Shown piece by piece: positions 25,584 to 38,439 of a DNA stretch of 64,000 nucleotides. The notes under the pieces were generated by a model. It was given only the letters and a program-made list of their open reading frames with translations. It ran no database searches and was not told the DNA's origin. This DNA is from Dermanyssus gallinae (lineage: Eukaryota > Arthropoda > Arachnida > Mesostigmata > Dermanyssidae). The first letter of the stretch is position 1. Every line of letters starts with the position of its first letter. Where the stretch lies: contig QVRM01006473.1 of assembly GCA_003439945.1 (NCBI GenBank), positions 81,001 to 145,000 on the forward strand, in the 5' to 3' direction. The position numbers and the translations under genes were made by a program.

Positions 25584-26000
25584 AACTTATAGTGCTGCCA
25601 ACGGCAATGACGCCATTCTATAATGCTTGCCCTTACTCATTCTGCCAACGTCAAACCGCTTGCCACAGACCCACGAGGCGCTGCTTTTACGCCGGTCACC
25701 GGATGCCCGGCGGGATGGGGCTAGCTTCTTGCAAATAGTTTGATATTGCAATAAAAATTCTGCCGTTCGTAGAGGCAGATGGAATCTATAAATGGCGGAT
25801 TTTTGTTCTATCGGAACTGTTTGGCTGAAACGCAGGATGGAGAAGAAGACGAAGGACGGACCAGGAAGCTCTGCAAAAATCCTGTTATGCCGCACCCCTC
25901 CCACCCCTCTTCCCCACTCAATGAAAGTGAACGTGCTCTTAGGTTCTTACTAATAGGGTTTTATGACGATCAACTCTATAACTCTGAGTTAGTACGACAG

Positions 26001-26002
<2 letters not shown>
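25584..26002. other. Unique sequence with overlapping open frames
   Basis: A 105-codon minus frame (25587-25904) and a plus frame from 25779 overlap. Neither shows a known domain. Flanked on both sides by (TA)n. Confidence 0.3.

Positions 26003-26046
<44 letters not shown>
26003..26046. repeat. (TA)n microsatellite
   Basis: About 42 bases of TA repeats. Confidence 0.95.
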
Positions 26047-26048
<2 letters not shown>

Positions 26049-26069
26049 TTATATGACGACAATTAAAAA

Positions 26070-28465
26070 TGCTGCCGGCTGCTCTTGTGCTGCTCTCGTC
26101 GGCTGCTCTTGTGCCCTGGCATCAATTTTGCCGTCGGTCTAAAGTTGGTCTCCACAACATCGGCTGGCCTAAGATCCGACGAGCCTGCTGCACGAACATG
26201 ACAACGGGTCAATGACTTTACGCCGGCATAGTGGTGGTGGCCGAAATGGCCCGAAATCTACGCCGCTGTCTATGAACGCACTCGCAAATGTTCTGTTTTT
26301 CGTTACAAACTCGTTGTTGCTTGCGAGGTAGAAAGAGGGTTGCTGCTGCGTTTCGTCTCGATACTTGTCACAGCTCTAGCCTCGGCTCACACTGCCAACA
26401 TATGAGTCGGGTTCCCGCCTGCAGAAAGAGTTCGCCGCAGTCTTGTAGAGGGGCCACCAAGGGGGCACAGGGTTCGCCGTTCGCCGTCTCGAGCCGGTGA
26501 GCTGCCTAGACTTCCCGTTTCGGTGCTTTTTTCCGTCTTCTTCGTTGCGAAAGCTGCCTGTCTTGGGCGTCGTCTGCGGACGCGCTTAGGCACGCAGCTA
26601 GCTACGCAGGAAAAGAAGAAGAGGAAAAACCATTCAGAACAATCTCGCGTGCTCAACCAGGTCCAACCGAGGAATCCTCGGGAGACCCAAGCCTCGGGTG
26701 AGTCAGCTGAGCCGCTTGCTGGCACCGTACTACTTTTACGTTCATCCCTACCTCTGCCGCCACCGCAGCTGCGTGGGCCCGCTGCACCATAGACCATTCT
26801 AGCGACGACGACGACGACTCGCTACCGAGCCCACTTTGGCTGGGGGCCAAATCTGGCCACTCCAAAGGAAAGCGCATTTGGCCTTCCTAGAAGACAGACG
26901 TTCCTCGGCCGAGACTGGGCACACGCCAACTAGTGTGTTGCATGTCCAATTTGCAAGTAGGTGCGGGCTAAGCGCACCGCGGCGAGGCGGAGCGGAAGGA
27001 GCGAGATGAGTGCAGCAGAATAGGTGGTGCATTACGTCCTGGCGTCAGAGCGCCAGCGGTAACAAAGAAAACAGTGCCCCTTGTACTCAGTTGTTGGCTG
27101 GCAGCAAGGCCGTTGCGTCTGTCACAGTTGTCTAGACAGAAACGGGCATAGAGGCATAGATGGGCGTGGCGCGTCTCTGAAAGGCAGCGCGGAGAAGGGA
27201 CAGCCTCTACAACAAAATGAAGCGTTTAGCGTTTTCCATTGTTGGTGTTTTAGTTGTTGCTCGTCGGGCTCTGCTGCTCTAATCGGACATGTTCTCAATC
27301 TGACCTCAGACGATTCACGATCTGTTGAGTTCCTCCATCAGAGTTTGTCAAAGACTCGTTCAAAGAGGGAACGCATCTTTCGTTTCATGGCACTCCGTTG
27401 AATTGATCAGCCCTACGTCTAGATGACGCGTGAGCAATGACGCCGGAAAATACGTCGCGTCCTGTATTCAAATTACAAACACGTTTGCCTATTTCTCCGC
27501 CGTTATATTAGTAAGATTTGAGATGACACTTGCTGACAGAGGAGTATGAACACTGATGAGTATGAAAACTGCTCTAAAGCGCTACCGCGAACAATGAATA
27601 TACCATGAGCGAGCCGTGAAATGTATTTCTGGGTGCATTCAGAGGGATACCATTGCCTACTATTCTCGTTGGTCAAATGACATTAATTTTTTTTTATGAG
27701 AAATTAACTCCTTTTGAAATTCTAAATCGGAAGAATTGCAAGCCAACACAAAGATAAAGCCTGGCTAGCGAATCAGCACTTGAGAGCTAGAGGCGAAACG
27801 CAATTTGGTGAACTGATTCGGCACGATTTGTACGCATATCTGTGAATCAACTACATGCGCATGAGTAGATCATTTTGCCAGTACTGCTGACTTTGCCATG
27901 TGACGAATGCTACGCATAGGGGCACTGTCACGCTGCTTCTCACCAGCGGGCAGGCCAAGAAGAAAATGCAAAACAAACATGCCAAGAAAATCATGATTTC
28001 GATTTTGGTTGTTTTTCTTAGCGTCGTCGTCATCGTCGCATCCATGAAGTGACTATGTCAAGGTCGACATCAACAATGTTCGACGACGAATTCTGTCCAT
28101 TTCTCTTCTGGAAACGCTAACGCGCTAACCGCCCTAGTCCGTAGTCTCTCCTAGTTCAATCAGCTGGCAGCATTCATTCACAGAGCAGGCGTGTGGCGTG
28201 ACATGACATGGTGGGTGCAGCGCGTCGACACCGACCTTTGCAGAAAAGCTTGCAAAAAACACTTTGGCACCTATGGCGTGTTCGCCTCGACGTGACGCAC
28301 CTTCGTACCCCTTGCGCGCTATGAACGGCCATCGTAAGCAGCGAGCGGGCTGCTCTGACAGTGAGTGACAGTTGAGATAATTTTCAGACGCGTCGTGTCC
28401 TCGAGAACCAACGAGAACTGAAGCCACCTGAAGCGCAAAACGCGACAGCCCCCCATCTTCGTTTA
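26070..28465. other. Unique sequence with a CpG-rich centre, no gene recognised
   Basis: The part at 26.3-27.1 kb is CpG-rich. It has a 136-codon minus frame (26387-26797) and an 89-codon plus frame (26523-26792) that overlap, and no domain is recognised in either. The remainder is AT-richer. A CpG-rich patch of this size could be a promoter or first exon of an unrecognised gene, but nothing decides it. Confidence 0.35.
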
Positions 28466-28475
28466 CCACGTCATA

Positions 28476-28838
<363 letters not shown>

Positions 28839-29139
28839 GTCGTCATCTGCAACGGCGGCCCTATTTTGCCGAAGCATCTTTCGTGTTTGCCAACTTTTCG
28901 ACGACGACGACGATTTGGGACAAGAGAAAGAGCGCACCCACAGCACACCTACGCTAGCTGCTCAGAGGACAATTTACAACGTGCGAAAACGACCAAAACA
29001 GGCATGCGTAAAGCGCGACTTCGCCAGACCTCATCGCCACAAACGGTATTGCATTTCCGTCGTGTGATGATGTCTGTGCTCTAGCCCGATCTGTCGATGC
29101 ATCCGATTTGACATTTGCCGACTGACGCAAAGAAGGAGT

Positions 29140-29384
29140 CAACAACAATGCCAACAACAACAAAATACCAACAAAAGGCCAACAACAGCAACAACAACAC
29201 AATAAGAACACAAGAGCAACAACAGCAACACACAGCGGCGGCTGCAAGGACAACAGCAGCAGCACCCGCAAAAACAGGACGACGGTAAGAATACGAACAG
29301 CAACGGTAGCAACAAGCACACAACGACAACAACAACAGCAACAACAACAACAACAACAGCAACAACAACAACAACAACAACATT
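29140..29384. repeat. CAA/CAG-rich imperfect microsatellite
   Basis: AAC/CAA/CAG triplets with unique interruptions, pure from 29326 to 29384. It runs on the opposite strand to the TTG block 300 bases to the left, so the two can form a long inverted pair. Confidence 0.9.
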
Positions 29385-29389
29385 AATTA

Positions 29390-32190
29390 TGAATAATCGG
29401 TTAGGCTTTGTAATTGACGTTGCGTTCATTAGCGATTCGCGACAGACACCGAGCCGTCAGTCTCGGGAGCACCGAGTAAACGATCCCTTCTCGTTTTGGT
29501 GTCGTGGTGCTCGGGATGACAGTAGTGAAAGAGAACGCTGGCTCTGCGGTGAAAGGAAAGAGTATGGAATAGGGTGACGAGATGACGCCGCGACTACGGT
29601 ATAGCCCATACCACGTATCGTGATTACTACGACCACGTGTAGTAGGAGTAGAGATCACTGACTGTATATAACGACAACTGCGTGTTAAGACGCATTCAAC
29701 CGCATGTTGGCATAGAGCAGAGACACTGCTGAGAAGATCTGTGACAGACAAAACCTTATAGATCTTGTTGTCTGCTCATACCTAAGCGTTACACCATTAC
29801 TATGCTATGCCATAATGCCACTGCTATGCTGCAGCATTATAATGCTCGAAGAGAGATGCCCTGTCAATTGACCTTGTGGTTAGACTTCGCTGCTCGTCGT
29901 TGATCATCTTACCTGAAAAAGGCAGAAAAAATCGTGACATTAGTACTAGCGATACGAGAAGTTTATCGGATTATGCGCCTGTGCACTAGAGGCATACTTG
30001 GGTAAAAACTATTCATTTTGCGTAGCGTAATCGATCTCGCGCTATATTACCTAACACAATCAATCAGGCGTATCTATTTTACTATTAGAGAGGAATTAAA
30101 GAAATAATAGCTTTTATTGCGCGCTATGAAATATTATTTCATACAAACATTCCAACATTTGGTATTTTGGCTCTTGTCAAGACAAAACTACTGACCTAGG
30201 CGACGCTAGAAGTCAGCCGAAATGTTTGCCTGCTAACCGTACACGATAGCGAATTGATGAGTTGTAGCAGGGGCTTTGTATGAGGGAGTATTCACGGATA
30301 ACGTCTAAAGTATTTGTGCAAATATTGGCACAACTCGTTATTCTCTCTCTTTGTTTGGAAACCACACGCATCACTTCCGAACGACTTTTATGTCTGCAGC
30401 GGTCGTATCTTAGCTGAATAGCCGCTGCCGAATACCCTCACCTGCATACGTCGAATTATTTAGACTCTATTTGTTATTCTAATCTAGCAACAGCTGCAAC
30501 AACAACAGCAACAATAACAACAATAGCAACAACAACAACAGTGGAGAATGCCATTCCTAGTCCTACTGTACCTGGCCACCATCCGAAACCATCCCGCAGT
30601 AATCACTTGTCAGCACAGCCGAACCGTATGTCAGGATCCAAGAAGCGCACGTGATATCTGCGGACGTTCAGCTCGAATAATACGCATACTGTCACGTGGT
30701 ATATACGTATTTATTAGTATATAAATGCTTGTATATATTCTATTTAAATATAGGAGAGAAAGAGAGAGAGAGGTAGAGAGACCGTACTAAATGTCAATTC
30801 AACGTTTCAGACCACTCCTAGAATTCTCACAATACCGGATGAGTCTGCATAATATGTATGTACCGAGTAAAGTGTCAGGATGGACATAAGATCATGGCCG
30901 CCATCTGTTACAGCATTGCCATTCGAGTACGTTTGGGAAGAGTATTTGTAGTTATAGCTACGCGACACTACACAACAAGGTATTAGCATAACGAAAGCTA
31001 ATGCATGTATTCGCCGAGCGATTAGATATTAAATAATCTCCCCACATTAAATTCAAGACCTCGCCTGCGATACCGCTGGTTCCAGAACACAAACATTGAA
31101 CCGCTTCACTGAGAATCGACAATGTAGGCAAGGCAGTGGTGCTCAAGAAGGTTGGCAAGCAAGGCACGTCTTTCAACGTAAGAACAGTTCAAAGCCACGT
31201 TTCGGTGCGGACATAGGCCTCGTTTACGACTCGGCTGAAGCAAATGCAAATTCAACAATCTCGCTTGCTTCCGACGCGTACCCTATTCCGTGGTGTTATA
31301 CACCCTGTGGTCCTGTGCATACATTTAATTGAAGCAGAGCCAGCTCGATTAAGCTTGTCTCTGGAGTACCATTGAACCTAACGGGGCCGACCGTTGCGGC
31401 CTCAGATCCATATACTCAGCAAAGCAATCGTGTGTCATTGTGTCAGCTGAAATACGGCTTGTAAACAGATTAAGAAACGAGTTCAATCAGATTCTACGAC
31501 ATGATGATGAAGCCCCGTTGAAGACTGGAAAACTAGAAACCGCGGCTAGAGCACCAGTAATAGTACCACGAGCAATTTATTGCTGTAACAATGTATCATC
31601 ATCTGGCCGGATAGCTTTCCTCTGCCAAGAACATACGAGGGTCATACAAATATATGTTGACGTTGTTATTTCGTGTTGTTGTTGGTACCTCTGAGTCAGT
31701 GGTTTCATCATATGGGCGAGTTGTTGAATAACAATCAAGGGACATACTGCTTGTGGGTGAGGACATGGCTTCGTCATATACTTTACGCGTAGATGTATGT
31801 AAGTGACGCAAAGCAAGCCAAAGTTTACACTGAGATTGCTAATTTTGGCAAGACCAGTCATAGAAAGCGTACACGTGTATTACGTGCACAACTCTTTTGG
31901 TGTAAGAGCTTGCCAAGTATAGTAGTTTCAAAGGTTTTAAAATGGTAATTTTGGCCTTGACTTTGAAATCAACTCTGAACGGAACGCACTCTTGAAAGAG
32001 CACTTTTATGTAGCAATATGCTAAACCAAATGCAGCAAAACTCTACTACAACGACTCAAAGGCTTAAAACTAAATTTCCACTAGGAGGTTCAGCCATATC
32101 AAGAACAACGTAAAATTACGTCGAAGCTCTGTTAATGGGTGCCCCGCAAACTCTACAATGCTTGTAGTACGGGATTTCGCGTAGTCGTCA
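29390..32190. other. Unique sequence, no gene recognised
   Basis: Small features only: a CAA-rich run at 30484-30541 and a GA run at 30752-30775. Frames are under 120 codons with no recognised domain. Confidence 0.4.
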
Positions 32191-32197
32191 TGCCCAC

Positions 32198-32520
32198 GTG
32201 AATTCATCTAACAAGTACCCACGTTTAAATCGGTTGACTCTTGAGCAAAAATTGGTCTTGTGCGAGATTAGACCTAAGCAGCCAATGCTACTGATCCGAG
32301 CTGAAGCCGTTATATCAAGGCCGAACTCAGTTAAAGCGAGACAGCCAAGCACAAAGGTACGGCTGTGCTGGCGGAATATCAAAAGTATAATTTAGTACAA
32401 ATGTGAAGGCAGACAGACGGATACATCTATTACCAGGAATTACGATTGTACAACCTCATGTTTTGTTTCAAGATAAGAAAGTGGAAATATTTGTAGTACA
32501 ACCAGCGTATATATATATAT
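32198..32520 (+). pseudogene. Possible pogo/Tigger-type transposase N-terminal fragment
   Basis: The frame from 32198 (65 codons) contains NRLTLEQKLVLCEI, which resembles the start of the CENP-B-type helix-turn-helix of pogo/Tc5-like transposases. It is followed by ARQPSTKVRLCWRNIKSI, which resembles the recognition-helix end of that domain. A stop follows. A second frame from 32403 continues with ADRRIHLLPGI, only vaguely similar to the linker after the first domain. No catalytic DDE region was found downstream. The match is short and could be chance. Confidence 0.28.
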
Positions 32521-32536
32521 ATATATATATATATAC
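32507..32536. repeat. (TA)n microsatellite
   Basis: About 28 bases of TA repeats. Confidence 0.95.
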
Positions 32537-32887
32537 GGGTCTAAGAAGAGGTATTGAGGTCTACCGAGCCCATATGTGTCTTCGACGCGGTAACTCGCAA
32601 CTTTAAGCTCTCTCTAGGTGTTGTTGTTGTTATTTCTTGCAGGCTAGCACAACCAGCTGTTAGCCGGGGCTAAAGTTTCCAGTTGACTTTAATGAAAAGT
32701 GGCATTTTTTTTTGTCATGAGGCATGGCGTGTTTTGTTCGCAAGATTCAGACCAGAACGACGACAACATTAAAGCCAAAGTCACACAAAGACGACATTTG
32801 GGGGTGAAGGACTGAAGGTCTTTCAGCCGACAGTGGCTGTATTAGCAATAACACGAATAGTAGAAACAGCAGCCGAAAAATGCTCAT

Positions 32888-33057
32888 CTGTTGTTGTGGA
32901 CGCTGTTGTTGTTTTTATTGCTGCTGGCGCTGCCGCTGTTGATGATTTGGTTATTGTTGTCGTTGTCTTGTTGTTGTTTTTGTTGTTATTGTTGTTGTCG
33001 TTGTTGTTGTCATTTCTGTTGTTGTTGTTGTTGTCGTTGTTGCTGTCGTCGTTGTTT

Positions 33058-33089
<32 letters not shown>

Positions 33090-33175
33090 ATTTCTGGTGT
33101 TGTTTTTTTTGTTTTTTGTTGTTGTTTTTGTTGTCGTGGTTGTTACTAATGTTAATGCTGTTGTTGCGTTATCGC
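32888..33175. repeat. TTG-rich imperfect microsatellite
   Basis: TTG/GTT triplets with TCG, CTG and T-run interruptions. Translations are poly-Leu/Cys/Val on plus and poly-Asn/Thr on minus. Confidence 0.9.
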
Positions 33176-34125
33176 TATTATTGCTAATCGTGACGCTGCT
33201 GCTGATGCTGTGATTGGCGTCCTGAGACGCCACACAGAATGAACCAAGCGTCATCGTCGTCGCCGTCGTCGTCACCTTCAATCAGTTGACCCAGCAAGCT
33301 TCAGTGACATCGTACTTGGCTTGGTTGGTGTTCATGCTGCGCCGAAGCCTGTAGTTGGTTGGTTGGTTGAACAAATAATACCTAGCACATACAGCAGAGA
33401 ACGGCGGCGGCGGCGGCCGCAGCAACAGCAGCAGCAGAAGACGCAACACCACCAGCTGCGGCAGCTGAGCAGTCTCCTACCGCGCCAGGATCTACACTTG
33501 ATGCAATTTCCTACTACATGTCGTCAGCATACAGTGTCGTGCAGGTCTTAGCCGCGCGCGTGCACACAAAGTCACTGCGCGAATGTGAACGCGAATGTGA
33601 AGTGAACCAGCTTCAACAGGACGAGGATATGCGTAATGCTTTCAACACATTTTTTGTGCCGAACTGCACGTGAGACAATCACAGTCCAGGACAGCTCAAT
33701 ACAAGGACAAAGAGGCTGCCAAGCGTCGATCGAGCGGCAAGAAGAACAAAACACAACAACAACTACAACAGAAATGAAGACCAGAACATCCCCAACAGCA
33801 GCGCCCACGAAAGCGCCAACAATGCGGGTGAGAGCCTTTGTGAGAATTGCACCGTTGTCTCCCCCCTTCTCCATCCCAGTTTGGCTCAGCTTTGTGCGAC
33901 AAATGACCATTAGTCCACGCGATCGATACACGCCGACGACTGCAATTCATCGTCAACACAACCACCACCACCACCACTACCATTAGCCCAGCAGAGATTG
34001 CCACTGTTTCATTCTCACGCTAGATCGTTATTAAACGTGTCATAAATTGCTGGCCTGCAATGCACGTCGTCGACTATGAAAGTGCTTCATATTTGCAATC
34101 ATTTTTTTTAACCCTGCCGCGCAGC
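33176..34125. other. Unique sequence with CAG, GGC and CCA runs
   Basis: GGC/GCA triplets lie at 33402-33440 and an ACC run at 33960-33980. Frames of 100-119 codons overlap on both strands without a recognised domain. Confidence 0.35.
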
Positions 34126-34129
34126 AACA

Positions 34130-34253
34130 CGAGCAGCAATAACAATAGCAACAACAACAACAGTACAATGAGGACAAGAACATCAATTAAAACAACAACA
34201 ATAACAACAACAACAACAACATCAAAAACAACCACAACAACAAAAACAACAAT
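34130..34253. repeat. (CAA)n imperfect microsatellite
   Basis: CAA/AAC triplets with occasional GCA, AAA and TCA. Confidence 0.9.
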
Positions 34254-35160
34254 GCCGCTTCAATATTTTGCTCTCTCTGCTATTCCTATCTCTCCGGATA
34301 GGACACAGAAACGAGTTGGTTCGCCTGTTGACTGTCAGAGTTTAACTAGACAACAATGAGAAGCACGCATAACTAGCGCATTACATACGACCATTCTTCC
34401 ATATTGCTGTTGTCGATGCTTGTCGTCGATGATGTTTTGCATCTGTTGTTAATGCCTGCTGCATCAACGCACGCCTAAACGCCTACACGCCTATAATGGG
34501 ACGGACGGGCGGACGCAGCGACAACGACACGGTTGACACAGGAATTAGCACACGATTAGTCGTCGGTTCAGGCCGACCGATATACTAAATGGCTAAATAT
34601 GACACTTTGCTTTCATTAACTAATCATCAACTGCGTATGTGTGCGTCCGTGTGTTGTGTGGTCGTGTGCGTCGCGTCTATACATTGTCGATCTATTACGA
34701 GTAGTAGCTAACTATCCTTGATTAGCTTACTCGCCGGCTGGCTGGCAGGCTGGCCTGTTGTCAAAGGCGGACTTGTCCAATCCGTTCGCGTCTATTGCGT
34801 CTCTTCCGAACTGTCGCTCCGGTCGATAGATCAGAGGAGAGGAAAAACGAACGCGTGAGCAAGATAATGACAGAGAGATGGTGTGTGTGTGAGAGAGAGA
34901 GAGAGAGAGATACGGAAAAGTAAAAGTTATAGGGAACTTACTCACAACTCCCACAACCACGAGCCAGCCGGCCACAAATCGGCTCTCTCTCTCACACACT
35001 CTCTTTCTGCCTCTTTTCCTTCACATACTGCACTCACTTTCAGAACTCGAGTCGCACCGACACGACGGGCATCGAATGTCAGTCAGTTGGGAGTTCCGAA
35101 CGTACATTCAACGTGCATAAGCCAGCGTACATACCACTACGACGACGACGGCCGTCGTAA
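34254..35160. other. Unique sequence with GA and CT runs
   Basis: A (GA)n run at 34890-34910 and CT runs at 34984-35005. The frame running into the glycine-rich minisatellite is open from 34883, but its first 90 codons are low-complexity and unrecognised. Confidence 0.35.
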
Positions 35161-35162
35161 CG

Positions 35163-35602
35163 GCAGGGGTGGCGGGGGTTTTGGCAAGAGTGGCGGGGGT
35201 TTCGGCAGGGGTGGCGGGGGTTTCGGCAGGGGTAGTGGGGGTTTTGGCAGGGGTAGTGGGAGTTTTGGCAGGGGTAGTGGGGGTTTTGGCAGGGGTGGCG
35301 GTGGTGGCGGGGGTTTCGGCAGGAATGGCGGGGGTTTCGGCAGGAGTGGCGGGGGTTTCGGCAGGAGTGGCGGGGGTTTCGGCAGGAGTGGCGGGGGGTT
35401 TTGGCAGGTATGGCGGGGTTTTGGCAGGGGTGGCGGGGGTTTCGGCAGGAGTGGCGGGGGTTTCGGCAGGAGTGGCGGGGGTTTTGGCAGTGGTGGCGGG
35501 GGTTTTGGCAGTGGTGGCGGGGGTTTCGGCAGTGGTGGCGGGGGTTTCGGCAGTGGTGGCGGGGGTTTCGGCAGTGGTGGCCGGGGGTTATGGCAGTGGT
35601 GG
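35163..35602 (+). repeat. 21-base minisatellite encoding a Gly-rich heptapeptide
   Basis: About twenty copies of a 21-base unit resembling GGCGGGGGTTTCGGCAGG plus AGT or GGT. Because 21 is a multiple of three, one plus frame (34883-35659) stays open through the array and reads GGGFGR plus S or G seven times and more. The array then drifts to GGGFGSG. One local slip near 35395-35420 changes the motif to WQVWRGFGRG, after which the register is restored. Glycine-rich GGGFGR repeats occur in RNA-binding RGG proteins and in structural secreted proteins. No upstream domain or signal peptide is convincing, so coding status is open. Confidence 0.8.
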
Positions 35603-36165
35603 TGGTGGCGGCGACGGCGGGGGGTAACGGTATTGGCAGCGGCCTTTACCTCTCACTAACCCAGAGTTCTCATTTCACCGCCGCCTCTCCCCGCCTTCAG
35701 TAAGTGCTGAACAACGTTGCCGGCAACATTGGATCGGCGACTTCAATCAGCGCACGATGCCTTCTGCCTTCAAGAGCAGCAGCAGCAGCCGTAGCAGCTT
35801 CGGAAACTTCGCAGTTGCTGCTGCTGCTGCGGTGACGACGACGGCGATGACGATGACGGGATCATCAGTGCCAACCCCCCCCCCCCCCCCCCACCACGCG
35901 GCACGACTACGACACGGGGCTAGGGTAGAGAGGCACGCACGCCTAAATTCGGAAGGTCGTTTTCACACGTCATTGTAGTCGAAGTGCTGCTGCTGCTGCC
36001 GCCTACCTGCCTGGCACGGTTGTCGGCCCTACCTCGCGCACCTCGTTGTCCCGGACGGTCTTACACCTCGTTGTCCCGGCAGGACTCGCACCTCGCTGGC
36101 TTAATGACAGCACCGGCAGAGGCAGCAACAGCTAAAGTTCCCCTCATGGCAATCATGTGCTTCAT
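35603..36165. other. Unique GC-rich sequence
   Basis: Includes CAG runs at 35777-35795, a GCT run at 35817-35830 and a C-run of about 17 at 35875-35891. There is a short repeat of CCTCGTTGTCCCGG at about 36040 and 36067. No domain in frames of 70-119 codons. Confidence 0.35.
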
Positions 36166-36262
36166 CACCATCACCACCACTACCCGTCATCATCATCAGC
36201 ATCATCACCATTTTCATAATTATCATCTTCGTCATTATCATCATCATCACCATCATGATAAA
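36166..36262. repeat. (ATC)n/(CAC)n imperfect microsatellite
   Basis: CATCAT and CACCAC triplets with ATTATC interruptions. Frames read poly-His and are artefacts. Confidence 0.85.
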
Positions 36263-36463
36263 TCGACGAACGATGGCGGCGGTGAAAACCATCACCAGCC
36301 AGCCAAACATAGACAGCCAAACAGACAGACATCTTCAACTTAATACCCCCTTGTTGTGGCTGCAGGGCCGTGCCTGCTTCAACTGATGCCACACGCGCGC
36401 TTCTCATGTCGACCACTTGAATAGCTAGCTGCCTCTCGTTAGCTGTTTGCAGCACCTGTGTGT

Positions 36464-36466
36464 GTT

Positions 36467-36520
<54 letters not shown>

Positions 36521-36555
36521 ATATATATATATATAATATATATATTATATGATAT

Positions 36556-36592
<37 letters not shown>

Positions 36593-36687
36593 ATCTCTTC
36601 TAATATATATATACTCTCTCTCTCCTCTTCTCCTATCTCTATATATAATATATCCTATATTTATTCTTCTCTCTTCTCTTCTCTCTC

Positions 36688-36721
<34 letters not shown>

Positions 36722-36722
36722 T
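36464..36722. repeat. Complex TA/CT compound repeat
   Basis: TA blocks with ATATAATATAT phase shifts, then CT-rich blocks (36614-36650 and 36665-36700), ending in TA. The numerous half-unit slips differ from the clean TA tracts elsewhere and could be partly assembly error. Confidence 0.9.
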
Positions 36723-38380
36723 AAACGTCGAGCACAGGTATTGTTTTTTGGTGACAGCAGCGGCTGGTCTTCGTTGGCAGGCCGATGCGATATAAGTATG
36801 TCGTTCTTGTACACCAAATATCCCTGATCACGAGATTGTTTATAGAGAAACAATATGACAAAATAGAATCGGGCTTGCAAACGGAGACGGCGTCTGTCAC
36901 CAAAAACAGTTGTATTGTATGTACAACGTTGTTCTACGGGAACGTCGTCCTTGTTGTTATGCGCAAACACATCAGGCCATACGAAATTTGCTTTTAGCGG
37001 CACGCATGAGGTAATATTTATTTTTAAAAAAAAACATTGAAATATAAACATATTTAAATGACCTATCTTTCTCGCTTGTTGTTCGCCGTTCACACTGTAC
37101 GCAATAGTACTCAACTTACATTCTTTGTCAATTGACCAGTTGCTACTATACAACCTGTATAGGCAATCTTAGCAATCTGCTGTGTGGCGTGAGGCTGTGA
37201 CTGTGTGTTGACGACAATAATCATTAGAACATTATTGGTAACATTATTGGCCGACATACACAATGCACATGGGGGTGCCAACATGCCGTATTATTCGAAG
37301 ATCTTCGTAGCACAGGACACCTGTTTTAACGTAATCAGGTATCTCCAAACAAAGGCTTGGTGCGTGTATAGGCGTATCTGGACGCATTTGCGCTCTAGTC
37401 GGCAATCGCTGCGCGGGCTGCGGCGTTCAGCACAGCGGTCGACGTGCGCCGAGCAGCGACGCCAGTTTTCGTCGTCGAAATCCCATCCCTTCAAACTGTC
37501 ATCTTGTCCGTCGCTTTGCGTACGTCTGGGACAGCTGTCACGCTGTTGTCCCGGGTATCGTTGTCGTCGTCGTCGTCGTTGTCACTGGTAACGTTATCGC
37601 CACAGCCGAAGCTAAGACCACCAACGAACACAACAAAGAAGGATCGGTGATGCTTCGCATCGGCGCCGCACCCCCCACACGGCAAGCTGGTTGAAGTCCT
37701 GACCTGAACACGGTTGTCTCAACGCACCTCCTCAGCATCGGTAGCAACCCAGTGTGTGCAGCATTGGCCTGCCTCTCCAACAGCAGCATTGTCATTGCTG
37801 CCACTTGAACACCACCCGATTCAACATACTCTCGCGAAAGCTAACCCCGTATACGTCGTTAAGCCGGATCGTTCGCTCGAATTTTTGACACCTACGTCAA
37901 CTAACGTCAACACTAGCACATCGATTCGTATAGCCTTTATACACTATATATAATACTACAGCAACCAACTACAGTTGCTCCTGTTTGTGCTATATACTGT
38001 TGCTGCTGGTACTGCTATTGATACGGATACGGGATAGCCATGGATGGTCATAGTCGTTCTCCACAAGACTTTCAAACTGCTCTCAATCAAGGGGTTGTTG
38101 TTGTTGTTGTTGTTGCTCTTGCTGCTACTATTTTGCCTCTGATGTTGTTGCTACCGACAGCTGAGAACATTGTCGTCAAGGACACATCGACGTGCTCTCC
38201 GCATCTTTGTCGGCGCGCGATTTGACAATACCAGAATGGGAGGCCAGCGTCGTGAAGAGTTGGGAGAGAAGAATAAACCGTACTAACATAACCACGTCTA
38301 TACGTCAGCCGCATTGCTATATGTCAGGCGACGAAAGCGATGAAATGATGATGAGTCGTACGGCGTTTGTGCTTGCGCGC
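36723..38380. other. Unique sequence, no gene recognised
   Basis: Short CGT run at 37560-37580 and TTG run at 38093-38115. A 149-codon minus frame (36704-37153) and a 128-codon plus frame (37205-37591) have no recognised domain. Confidence 0.35.
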
Positions 38381-38387
38381 ATTACGG

Positions 38388-38435
38388 GTCTAGAATTAAA
38401 AACATTTTTTAAGGAGGTTGTTTTTAATTCTAGAC
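38388..38435. repeat. Perfect 16-base inverted repeat with 16-base loop
   Basis: The left arm GTCTAGAATTAAAAAC (38388-38403) is the exact reverse complement of the right arm at 38420-38435. The loop contains a T-run and AAGGAGG. No target duplication or longer arms flank it. Confidence 0.95.
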
Positions 38436-38439
38436 TATC

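Noticed and set aside
26387..26797. 136-codon minus frame as a gene
   Set aside because: CpG-rich low-stop region open on both strands, with no recognisable domain.
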